A program made the translations under genes and the position numbers. A stretch of 41,275 nt of DNA from SIG587 sp045649505 (GTDB lineage Bacteria; Bacillota; Clostridia; Oscillospirales; Acutalibacteraceae). The stretch's first letter is position 1, and each line of letters begins with the position of its first letter. Shown here piece by piece: positions 25,301 to 32,672 of the stretch. The stretch is from the NCBI GenBank assembly GCA_045649505.1, contig JAZRQA010000042.1, forward strand, positions 1-41,275. Direction: 5' to 3'. The notes beneath the pieces were generated by a model, which ran no database searches, was not told where the DNA came from, and worked only from the letters and a program-made list of their open reading frames with translations.

Positions 25301-25802
25301 ATTTGTTTGTAATAGTCATTTTTAAAAATTGTACCTTGAGACCTTGTGCAGGGTATTCAAGACTTAAGGGCAACCCGGTTTCGGCAAGAGTTATTTTATA
25401 GTATTTTTCATCCGGCGCTGACTGTATAAAATAATTTTCACCTTCCCTACTCACAGGGGCAAGCCGTTTACTCGCATCGTTAAAAACATCCCATATATTT
25501 TGCGCCACGCCGCCGAATGGAAATGTTCCCGTATTAGGCGTATAGGTAAGTCCTTTAAACCGCGCAGTTATGCAACCATTTTCGACGTTAATCATCATAC
25601 CCGAAATATTCTCAGGTTCGGTTACCGTGAGTTCAAGAACTCCATCACCGCTTATCCTTCCGTCACAAGTAAACATTTCGTTATAAAAGCTTATTTCTGC
25701 AGTAAATGTGATTCCCGAAATAACCGCCTGCACACCTGAGGCAGAGTTACTGCATCCGCAAATCATAAAAAGCATAAGAAAAACCGAGATTATTCTTTTC
25801 AA
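25299..25802 (-). CDS. unknown lipoprotein
   Basis: 167 residues with a lipoprotein signal: KRIISVFLMLFMICGC, lipobox ICG-Cys17, so the mature protein should be tethered outside the membrane. The remainder is predicted beta-rich (VISGITFTAEISFYNEMFTC, DGVLELTVTEP, KYYKITLAETGLPLSLEY), which faintly recalls LolA/outer-lipoprotein-sorting folds found in Gram-positive lipoproteins. I do not assign a family. The start is TTG at 25802, but the nearest AAGG is only 1 nt away, so the true start is uncertain. Last gene after the NAD(P)HX repair enzyme, 10 bp gap. Confidence 0.7.
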   Translation of the reverse strand: MKRIISVFLMLFMICGCSNSASGVQAVISGITFTAEISFYNEMFTCDGRISGDGVLELTVTEPENISGMMINVENGCITARFKGLTYTPNTGTFPFGGVAQNIWDVFNDASKRLAPVSREGENYFIQSAPDEKYYKITLAETGLPLSLEYPAQGLKVQFLKMTITNK

Positions 25803-25812
25803 ACCTTACTCG

Positions 25813-27336
25813 CTACCTTTCAAGTGACTTAAACAGTACAGGTAACTCCTCAATCATATCACTAGGTAATACAGCAGTCTGAGAAAGTCTATTTGCAGCA
25901 TAATCTCCTGCTTTACCGTGAAGATAAACAGCAGCCAAAGCCGCAGTTTTTAAAGGTAAATCTTGAGCCAAAAATGACACCATCATTCCGGCAAGCATAT
26001 CACCGCTTCCGCCTGTTGCCATACCCGAATTGCCTGTTGTGTTTACAAATACATCCGAATTAGGGAAAGCAACAATGGTATTCGCTCCCTTTAAAACCAA
26101 AGTGACACCATATTCCTTAGCAAATTTCTTTGCAAATCCTATACGGTCAGCGTTTATCTCATCCACCGAAACTTTACATAGCCGTGCCATTTCACCCGGA
26201 TGCGGAGTAAGTATAACATTACCCTTTGACTGTTTAATAATATCTATGTTATGTGTAAGCGAATTTATGCCATCAGCATCAATAATGATATCTGAAGATG
26301 TATTTAAAAGTATATCTCTAAGAAGGAAATCAATATCATTTCCTTTTCCTACACCGCATCCGAAAAGAACTGCATTTGCGCTATTTAAAGCCTCTTTAAT
26401 ATTGAAATATGTATTTGCTGCAAAGGTACCGTTTTTTCCTGTATCCACAGGAATATAAACCGCTTCAGGGAGCGAACAAGCTACCAAAGGATATATTTTA
26501 TCAGGCAAGACAAGCTTGGTTAGTCCTGCGCCGCAACGCAATGATGCTCGTGCAGCAATATATGCAGCTCCTGCCATACCATAGGAGCCCGAAATAATAA
26601 GCGCAGTACCAAATGTACCTTTATGAGCATTTTTATCTCTTACGGGTAATACAGGCGCATCAATTATTCTCGGACAATCATTTATCGAATCAATAATATC
26701 CTGCGGTACACCTATTGCGCAGTTTATAACCTCACCGCAATAAGATGAAGCAGGAGGATGAATATGGCATAATTTATAACCGATAAAGCTGATTGTCATA
26801 TCAGCTTTAATAACCGACGGTGAGCACTTTGCGGTATCACAGAAAATACCGCTTGGAATATCCACAGCAATACGGTATGCTTTAAGGGAAGAAATATAAG
26901 AAAATGCTTCGCTAATTGAACTGTCGGGTGTACGGTTAAGACCAATTCCAAAAACTGCATCAATTATTATATTCGACTGTTCAAGCAGGGATTTTATCAA
27001 ATTTATATTGTCAAAATAATCATAAATATGTACACCGCACTCCATAAGCTTTTTACACATAATTGAAGCATTTTCAGTAACTGGCAGACCCATAAGTCGG
27101 ATAACATTTACCTTTGCACCGTTTTCAAAAAGCTTTCTTGCAATTACAAAACCGTCACCGCCGTTGTTTGCGTTTCCGCATACAACGGTAATTTGTTGAT
27201 TGCAAATATCAAAACGCTGCCGTATAATACGCGCAGCGGCACTGCCTGCGTTTTCCATCAAACGCAGTTTTGATATACCTCGTATAACGGTAGCGTCCTC
27301 TAAATATTTTATCTGATTTGCGGTAAAAACCTTCAT
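25813..27336 (-). CDS. nnr: bifunctional NAD(P)H-hydrate epimerase / ADP-dependent dehydratase
   Basis: Repairs hydrated NADH and NADPH. The N-terminal epimerase half (YjeF_N, about residues 1-210) has VVCGNANNGGDGFVIARKL and IIDAVFGIGLNR. The C-terminal dehydratase half (ribokinase-like, about 220-505) has NAHKGTFGTALIISGSYGMA, VILTPHPGEMARL and TTGNSGMATGGSGDMLAGM with the catalytic aspartate. The ATG at 27336 is chosen over a GTG at 27345, which overlaps the AGGTGA Shine-Dalgarno. About 507 residues, normal for the fused form. It follows the DUF6106-like gene by 16 bp. Confidence 0.97.
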   Translation of the reverse strand: MKVFTANQIKYLEDATVIRGISKLRLMENAGSAAARIIRQRFDICNQQITVVCGNANNGGDGFVIARKLFENGAKVNVIRLMGLPVTENASIMCKKLMECGVHIYDYFDNINLIKSLLEQSNIIIDAVFGIGLNRTPDSSISEAFSYISSLKAYRIAVDIPSGIFCDTAKCSPSVIKADMTISFIGYKLCHIHPPASSYCGEVINCAIGVPQDIIDSINDCPRIIDAPVLPVRDKNAHKGTFGTALIISGSYGMAGAAYIAARASLRCGAGLTKLVLPDKIYPLVACSLPEAVYIPVDTGKNGTFAANTYFNIKEALNSANAVLFGCGVGKGNDIDFLLRDILLNTSSDIIIDADGINSLTHNIDIIKQSKGNVILTPHPGEMARLCKVSVDEINADRIGFAKKFAKEYGVTLVLKGANTIVAFPNSDVFVNTTGNSGMATGGSGDMLAGMMVSFLAQDLPLKTAALAAVYLHGKAGDYAANRLSQTAVLPSDMIEELPVLFKSLER

Positions 27337-27352
27337 AAAATTCACCTAAATT

Positions 27353-27862
27353 TTATTTTTTGAAAAAGTCACCTGCAACAATTCGCTCAATACTTCTACT
27401 CATACCCTGTTTAATGCGGGCATCAGGCGCAAAAACAACCATAAGCTTGCCTCGCTTTGAATGGTTAATAAGAATAAAGCAGGCATTTTCATCATTGGTA
27501 TCACAGTAAATCTCCATTTTCGCATCCTTTATAACGGGAGGGGCAGCCCGATTAAATTTTTCAATTCGTATAATATCCTTGCAAGAAAATGTGAGCATAC
27601 GCTTTCTTGAATTCTTTGCAGTTATTTTATCAATATCTATCTCACCGTTAGTAAGAATATACTCGTACTCAATATTAAACATCATAGAAAGCTTAAATGC
27701 ACCATACAGTATACCTACAACTAAGAGAGCAGATAAAGGAAGCGGAACAATAACTATACAAATCGCCGACAATACAACTGCGGCAAGCCATATTAAAACA
27801 ATAAGCGCAATACTTTTTAAATTTTTCTTCATTGCAACTATCTGTTCAAAAAAAGTATCCAT
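27353..27862 (-). CDS. DUF6106-like membrane protein
   Basis: 169 residues. Two adjacent transmembrane helices at about 17-38 and 40-60 (SIALIVLIWLAAVVLSAICI and PLSALLVVGILYGAFKLSMM) are followed by a cytoplasmic domain of about 100 residues. That domain begins YEYILTNGEIDIDKI, reminiscent of bacterial PH-like domains in small membrane proteins, and ends basic. I believe this is the family called DUF6106 in Clostridia; its function is unknown. It heads the operon with the NAD(P)HX repair enzyme and a lipoprotein. AGGAGA precedes the ATG. Confidence 0.75.
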   Translation of the reverse strand: MDTFFEQIVAMKKNLKSIALIVLIWLAAVVLSAICIVIVPLPLSALLVVGILYGAFKLSMMFNIEYEYILTNGEIDIDKITAKNSRKRMLTFSCKDIIRIEKFNRAAPPVIKDAKMEIYCDTNDENACFILINHSKRGKLMVVFAPDARIKQGMSRSIERIVAGDFFKK

Positions 27863-27893
27863 TTTACAAATCTCCTACATTTTTTATAAATAT

Positions 27894-27922
27894 ATTATAT
27901 AAAAATTTTTCTATACTTGCAA
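27894..27922 (-). promoter_or_regulatory. SigA promoter of the DUF6106-nnr-lipoprotein operon
   Basis: TTGCAA (27922-27917), 17-bp spacer, TATAAT (27899-27894). The -35 hexamer is its own reverse complement and is also the -35 of the divergent pqqD-like promoter. Confidence 0.85.
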
Positions 27923-27945
27923 TAGTTTTTATTTTATTATATAAT
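27917..27945 (+). promoter_or_regulatory. SigA promoter of the PqqD-like gene, sharing its -35 with the divergent promoter
   Basis: TTGCAA (27917-27922), 17-bp spacer, TATAAT (27940-27945), with the start codon at 27984. The two divergent promoters are mirror images around the centre of TTGCAA. Confidence 0.85.
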
Positions 27946-27983
27946 GATTTTATAAAATATTAAAACTTGGGAGCAGAATAATT

Positions 27984-28253
27984 ATGAAAATTAAAGAAGG
28001 TTTTATTTTAAGACAGGTTGCAGGACAGCATATAGTTATGCCTTTAGGTCAAAAGTCCCTTGATTTTAACTGTGCAATTACCCTCAATGAATCAGGTGCT
28101 TTCTTGTGGTCGGCGCTTGAAGCGGGTGCAAAAAACAAAGATGAGCTTCTTAATAAAATGATGGACGAATACGATGTTAATTCAAACACAGCTTTAAATG
28201 ATATCGAAACGTTTTTATCCAAACTCAAGGAAAACAATCTGCTTGATGAATAA
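27984..28253 (+). CDS. orphan PqqD-family protein
   Basis: 89 residues, all PqqD-like: an N-terminal beta part (IKEGFILRQVAGQHIVMPLG) and then LNESGAFLWSALEAGAKNKDE and a winged-helix tail. PqqD domains are RiPP recognition elements that bind leader peptides for radical SAM peptide-modifying enzymes. No radical SAM/SPASM maturase, precursor peptide or peptidase lies within reach, so this is an orphan. It has a strong promoter of its own, a GGGAG Shine-Dalgarno and a downstream hairpin, so it looks monocistronic. The partner may be elsewhere, or the fold may have a non-RiPP role. Confidence 0.85.
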   Translation: MKIKEGFILRQVAGQHIVMPLGQKSLDFNCAITLNESGAFLWSALEAGAKNKDELLNKMMDEYDVNSNTALNDIETFLSKLKENNLLDE

Positions 28254-28259
28254 TTTTTT

Positions 28260-28286
28260 AAGGAACTCAAAAAAAACGAGTTCCTT
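28260..28286 (+). terminator. terminator after the PqqD-like gene
   Basis: 9-bp stem AAGGAACTC / GAGTTCCTT (28260-28268 with 28278-28286) with a poly-A loop, followed by ATTTATATT. The T-run is broken, so termination may be leaky into ppa. Confidence 0.65.
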
Positions 28287-28293
28287 ATTTATA

Positions 28294-28322
28294 TTGTAAT
28301 TTAACAGATAATGATATATAAT
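28294..28322 (+). promoter_or_regulatory. SigA promoter of ppa
   Basis: TTGTAA (28294-28299), 17-bp spacer, TATAAT (28317-28322), just past the upstream hairpin and 28 bp before the ppa ATG. Confidence 0.75.
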
Positions 28323-28350
28323 ATAATAAAAGAATTTTGGAGTGATTGTA

Positions 28351-28884
28351 ATGTCTAATATATGGCACGATATTTCGCCTAAGCGAATTAACCCCGATGA
28401 TTTTGTTTGTGTTGTAGAAATTTCTAAGGGCAGTAAAAACAAATACGAGCTTGATAAAGAAACGGGTTTCATTATGCTTGACCGCATTCTTTATACATCA
28501 ACTCATTACCCTGCAAACTACGGCTTTATACCCCGTACCTACGGTGATGACCTTGACCCCCTTGATGTTCTTCTTTTATGCTCTGAGCCAATTGAGCCGC
28601 TTACACTTGTACGCGCTTTTCCTATAGGCGTAATATCAATGATTGATAACGGTCACAGTGATGAAAAAATTATTGCAATTCCCTTTAGTGATCCTATGTA
28701 TAATCAATACAGTGATATTGATCAACTACCAAGCCATATTTTTGATGAAATGATGCATTTTTTCAAGGTATATAAAAATCTTGAAAACAAAGAAACTGCA
28801 GTAAATAAAATACAAAAGCGCAATAAAGCAATAGAGGTAATTTCTCAGGCAATTGATAATTATATTGTTAATTTCTGCAAATAA
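28351..28884 (+). CDS. ppa: inorganic pyrophosphatase, family I
   Basis: Soluble Mg-dependent pyrophosphatase that pulls biosynthetic reactions forward. Active-site blocks are in order: VVEISKGSKNKYELDKETG, HYPANYGFIPRTYGDDLDPLDVLL (with the DxDPxD metal ligands), and MIDNGHSDEKIIAIP. I use the ATG at 28351, 177 residues, because the in-frame GTG at 28342 lies inside the GGAGTG Shine-Dalgarno. It is monocistronic, with its own promoter and a strong shared terminator. Clostridia often use family II (PpaC) or membrane pyrophosphatases; a family I enzyme is normal in this group too. Confidence 0.97.
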   Translation: MSNIWHDISPKRINPDDFVCVVEISKGSKNKYELDKETGFIMLDRILYTSTHYPANYGFIPRTYGDDLDPLDVLLLCSEPIEPLTLVRAFPIGVISMIDNGHSDEKIIAIPFSDPMYNQYSDIDQLPSHIFDEMMHFFKVYKNLENKETAVNKIQKRNKAIEVISQAIDNYIVNFCK

Positions 28885-28921
28885 AAAAATCTCCGTCGGA
28901 TATATCCGACGGAGATTTTTT
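28884..28921. terminator. bidirectional terminator between ppa and the GntR gene
   Basis: A 38-bp perfect palindrome: six A, then ATCTCCGTCGGATA-like arms meeting at 28902/28903, then six T. It functions on both strands for the converging ppa and GntR genes; the GntR stop codon begins within it. Confidence 0.95.
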
Positions 28922-29570
28922 AATCTTTATTTTGTGTAATTAAAATATTATACAAAGCGTTATTTATATGCAGCGTTGCAAGTTGTTTTGCCTTTTCGGC
29001 GTCGCGTTCCTTAATAGCGTGCATAATATCGCGATGCTCAACAATGGTGTTTTCAATTCTGCCTTTGCTTTGCATTGACCTATCGCGGAAGCGTACCCCA
29101 TATCCGTGAAGCTCATTTAAGACGTGTTCAAGCATTCTATTCTTAGATATTCGGTAAAGGCACTGATGAAATCTTCCATCCATATCCCTAAGTTTTAAAC
29201 TGTCACCACGTTCAAGATAAAACTCGGTTAAATCTACAATCTCACTTAACTGCTCAATTTCTTCATCGCTTGCATTATTTACTGCATGAACCGCAGCAAT
29301 GCCCTCTATAAGAGAACGCATTTCGTAAATACTGCGAATGTCATCAATAGATATTCCTTCAACAATAGCACCCTTGTTTGGTACAATCTTGACAAGCTCA
29401 CCAAGCTCAAGCTGACGTAATGCCTCACGCACCGGAGTTCGGCTCACATTGAGCATCTGCGCAAGTGCATTTTCTGTAAGCGCTGTTCCTTTTTCATACT
29501 TGCCTGAAAGAATATCATTTTTTAAACGATTATATACCTTTGCTGTAAGATTTAAGCTCTCACTGGTCAT
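28920..29570 (-). CDS. GntR/FadR-type (FCD) transcriptional regulator
   Basis: 216 residues. The winged helix-turn-helix spans about 8-75 (TENALAQMLNVSRTPVREAL, then RQLELGELV) and the all-helical FCD ligand-binding domain spans about 85-210, with MRSLIEGIAAVHAV, the HQCLYRISKN histidine segment and a late EHRDIMHAIKERDAEKA. FCD domains often bind small carboxylates, usually through a metal held by Asp and His residues. As the last gene of the operon that makes citrate, isocitrate and 2-oxoglutarate (8 bp after icd), it most likely senses one of these acids. The palindrome at 34089-34112 on the operon promoter, with a GTATAC centre, fits GntR/FCD operators. Confidence 0.92.
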   Translation of the reverse strand: MTSESLNLTAKVYNRLKNDILSGKYEKGTALTENALAQMLNVSRTPVREALRQLELGELVKIVPNKGAIVEGISIDDIRSIYEMRSLIEGIAAVHAVNNASDEEIEQLSEIVDLTEFYLERGDSLKLRDMDGRFHQCLYRISKNRMLEHVLNELHGYGVRFRDRSMQSKGRIENTIVEHRDIMHAIKERDAEKAKQLATLHINNALYNILITQNKD

Positions 29571-29578
29571 AATTCACC

Positions 29579-30730
29579 TTAAAGCTTGGCAACAGTTTCA
29601 AGAATATAGTTAGCAAACTCTTCGCCTGTAGCACCGTCGCTTCTTCCTGTCATTACAAGTTTTTTCTCGGTTTGACCGCAAATTTCAAGTGCGGTTGAGA
29701 GTTTATCAGCCTTTTGTGTATATCCAATATGTGCAAGAAGCATTGCTGCAGCGCGGATAACGCTGGAAGGGTCAGCATACTGTGCTCTACCCTCTTTTAC
29801 CATACGAGGTGCTGAGCCGTGAATTGCTTCAAACATACAGTATTTTTTACCCAGATTAGAGCTGCCCGCGGTGCCAACACCGCCCTGAAGCTCAGCAGCC
29901 TCATCTGTAATAATGTCACCATAAAGGTTAGGAAGAACAATAACCTGAAAATCTCTGCGACGCTTCTCGTCAACCAACTTTGCAGTCATTATATCAATAT
30001 ACCACTCATCGAAGGTTATTTCAGGATAATCAGCAGCAACCTTTCGGCAACATTCAAGGAACTTACCGTCTGTTGTTTTAATAACATTAGCCTTTGTAAC
30101 GGCGGTAACCCTTGTTTTACCATTTTTCTTTGCAAAATCAAACGCCGCACGTGCAATGCGTTCTGCACCCTGAGTAGTAATAACCTTAAAATCAAAAGCT
30201 ATATCCTCGGTTACATTAACGCCCTGACTTCCAAGTGCATATTCACCCTCAGTATTCTCACGGAAGAAGGTCCAATCTATTCCTTGCTCAGGAATCTTAA
30301 CGGGTCGAACATTAGCAAACAGGTCGAGCTCCTTACGCATAGCAACATTAGCGCTTTCAATATTCGGCCAGGGGTCGCCTTTTTGAGGTGTAGTAGTAGG
30401 GCCCTTAAGTATTACATCACATTTTTTTAGTTCTGCAAGTACATCATCGGGAATAGGTTTATTCTTTGCGACACGGTTTTCAATTGTAAGACCTTCAATT
30501 GTACGAATTTCAATTTTCCCTGCCTTTATATCATCTGCAAGAAGTACTTCAAGCACACGCTGTGCCTCACCTGTAATCATAGGACCAATACCGTCACCGC
30601 CGACAACACCGATAACTATTTTTTCAAGCTTTGTATAATCAACAAAGTCACCCTCGTTTTTAAGGCGTTCAACACGCTGTGCCTGCTGTTTTAAAATTTC
30701 TTCAAATTTTGCTAAAGTTTTCTCATACAT
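29579..30730 (-). CDS. icd: isocitrate dehydrogenase, isocitrate/isopropylmalate family (probably NAD-dependent)
   Basis: Oxidatively decarboxylates isocitrate to 2-oxoglutarate. Family segments: IGVVGGDGIGPMI near residue 43, substrate-binding FRENTEGEYA near 160, and metal-binding VIVLPNLYGDIITDEAAELQ near 265. A leading helix of about 38 residues precedes the fold, as in clostridial NAD-type enzymes. 383 residues. It follows the aconitase gene by 8 bp, and with the citrate synthase homologue completes the route to glutamate. LeuB (isopropylmalate dehydrogenase) is the alternative, but the RENTEGEY motif and the aconitase neighbour favour Icd. Confidence 0.9.
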   Translation of the reverse strand: MYEKTLAKFEEILKQQAQRVERLKNEGDFVDYTKLEKIVIGVVGGDGIGPMITGEAQRVLEVLLADDIKAGKIEIRTIEGLTIENRVAKNKPIPDDVLAELKKCDVILKGPTTTPQKGDPWPNIESANVAMRKELDLFANVRPVKIPEQGIDWTFFRENTEGEYALGSQGVNVTEDIAFDFKVITTQGAERIARAAFDFAKKNGKTRVTAVTKANVIKTTDGKFLECCRKVAADYPEITFDEWYIDIMTAKLVDEKRRRDFQVIVLPNLYGDIITDEAAELQGGVGTAGSSNLGKKYCMFEAIHGSAPRMVKEGRAQYADPSSVIRAAAMLLAHIGYTQKADKLSTALEICGQTEKKLVMTGRSDGATGEEFANYILETVAKL

Positions 30731-30738
30731 ACTCGTTT

Positions 30739-32670
30739 TTATCCTTTCATTCTTATAGAATTAATTTTACCGCCCGAAAGCAGAACTTCGCGCTCCTTGT
30801 CAGTCAGCTCAATAATCATATCAATGTCTTTACCGTTTACCTTTACGGTAACCTTGCCCGATTTTATCTGCTCAACCGTGTTTTCAATCACAATTTCATC
30901 ATCTAAATTTATACAATCGTAATCACTGGGATTTGTAAAAACAAGAGGCATTATACCCGAATTGATAAGATTTGCCTTGTGAATACGGGCAAAACTCTTT
31001 GCGAGTACCGCTTTTACACCGAGATACAGCGGTACAAGCGCAGCGTGCTCTCGACTAGAGCCCTGCCCATAATTCTCACCGCCGATTATGAATCCACCAC
31101 CATTTGCCTTGGCACGTGCAGGAAATTCAGGATCACAGGGAGTTAGACAATAATCCGAAAGATGCGGAATGTTGGAACGGAACGGCAACAGTTTGGCATC
31201 CGAAGGCATAATATGGTCGGTAGTAATATTATCCTCGACCTTAATGAGTGCAATACCGCTTACCTTTTCAGGAATAGCAACATTTACGGGGAAGGGTTTA
31301 ATATTTGGGCCCTTTACAACCTCAACCGATGCTGAATCAGTTGCAGGAGCAACTATCATATTATCATTTATTTCAAATTTCTCGGGCATTTCAATATTAA
31401 GATCAACCTTATCTGCATAGGTGCGAGGATCTGTTAAAACGCCCTCAAGCGCGCTTACAGCGGCAGTTTCAGGACTCACAATATAAACACCCGCAGAGGT
31501 TGTTCCGCAACGGCCCTTAAAATTACGGTTTATTGTACGAAGGGATACGGCGTTACTTGCAGGAGCCTGACCCATACCAATACACGGACCGCAACCCGAT
31601 TCAAGAATACGTGCGCCAGCATCTATCATATCGGCAAGTGCACCGTTACGCGCAATCATGTTAAGAACCTGTTTGGAGCCAGGGGCAATAACAAGGCTTA
31701 CATGTGCGGGAACTGTTCTTCCCTTTAAAATGCGGGCAACCTTCATCATATCAAGATATGAACTGTTAGTACAGCTTCCAATCATAACCTGATCTACCTT
31801 GATGCCGTTTGTATCCTTAACCTTTTTAACATTATCGGGACTGTGCGGTAGTGCCGTAAGTGGCTCAAGCTCGGAAAGATTAACGGTTATGGCCTCATCA
31901 TACTGAGCATCGTCATCGGCGGTAATGGCAGTAAAATCACCCTGTCTGCCCTGCGCCTTTAAAAATGCAAGGGTTGTTTCGTCGGTTGGGAAAACCGAGG
32001 TTGTAGCACCAAGCTCAGCGCCCATATTGGTAATTGTTGCGCGTTCAGGAACGGTAAGTGTTTTAACACCCTCTCCGCAATATTCAATTACACGGCCTAC
32101 ACCACCTTTAACACTAAGCACACGAAGAACCTCAAGAATAACATCCTTAGCAGTTACAAAGGGCTTTAACGACCCTGTAAGCTCAACTTTTAATACTTTA
32201 GGCATATTCATATAATAGGTTCCGCCGCCCATTGCAACAGCAACATCAAGTCCTCCTGCGCCCATTGCAAGCATACCGATACCTCCGCCTGTGGGAGTGT
32301 GGCTATCAGAGCCGAGAAGGGTTTGTCCGGGAACACCAAAACGCTCAAGATGCACCTGATGGCAAATGCCGTTACCGGGCTTAGAAAAGTATATTCCGTG
32401 CTTGTCGGCAACGGTCTGTATATACTTATGGTCATCTGCATTTTCAAAACCCTGCTGAAGCATATTATGATCTATGTATGCAACAGAGCGAAGCGTTTTA
32501 ACCTGCTCAATCTCCATAGCCTCAAGCTGCAAATACGCCATAGTACCTGTAGAATCCTGAGTTAACGTCTGGTCGATTTTGATTCCGATTTGTTCACCAG
32601 GAACCATATTTCCTTCCACCAGATGGTTTTTAATAATCTTTTGAGTAATATTCAATCCCATTTTATTCAC
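30739..32670 (-). CDS. acn: aconitate hydratase
   Basis: Isomerises citrate to isocitrate with a 4Fe-4S cluster. The cluster ligands are in MIGSCTNSS near residue 300 and CGPCIGMGQAP near 360. The swivel domain at the C-terminus (about 510-643) carries GGENYGQGSSREHAAL. At 643 residues it is shorter than AcnA (about 890) and AcnB, and resembles the compact LeuC+LeuD-like fusion form seen in Clostridia and Aquifex. It starts 2 bp after the citrate synthase homologue. Confidence 0.96.
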   Translation of the reverse strand: MNKMGLNITQKIIKNHLVEGNMVPGEQIGIKIDQTLTQDSTGTMAYLQLEAMEIEQVKTLRSVAYIDHNMLQQGFENADDHKYIQTVADKHGIYFSKPGNGICHQVHLERFGVPGQTLLGSDSHTPTGGGIGMLAMGAGGLDVAVAMGGGTYYMNMPKVLKVELTGSLKPFVTAKDVILEVLRVLSVKGGVGRVIEYCGEGVKTLTVPERATITNMGAELGATTSVFPTDETTLAFLKAQGRQGDFTAITADDDAQYDEAITVNLSELEPLTALPHSPDNVKKVKDTNGIKVDQVMIGSCTNSSYLDMMKVARILKGRTVPAHVSLVIAPGSKQVLNMIARNGALADMIDAGARILESGCGPCIGMGQAPASNAVSLRTINRNFKGRCGTTSAGVYIVSPETAAVSALEGVLTDPRTYADKVDLNIEMPEKFEINDNMIVAPATDSASVEVVKGPNIKPFPVNVAIPEKVSGIALIKVEDNITTDHIMPSDAKLLPFRSNIPHLSDYCLTPCDPEFPARAKANGGGFIIGGENYGQGSSREHAALVPLYLGVKAVLAKSFARIHKANLINSGIMPLVFTNPSDYDCINLDDEIVIENTVEQIKSGKVTVKVNGKDIDMIIELTDKEREVLLSGGKINSIRMKG

Positions 32671-32672
32671 CT

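Noticed and set aside
28884..28921. 38-bp palindrome as an operator or recombination site
   Set aside because: It lies between converging genes and has A- and T-runs at its ends; a bidirectional intrinsic terminator explains it fully.
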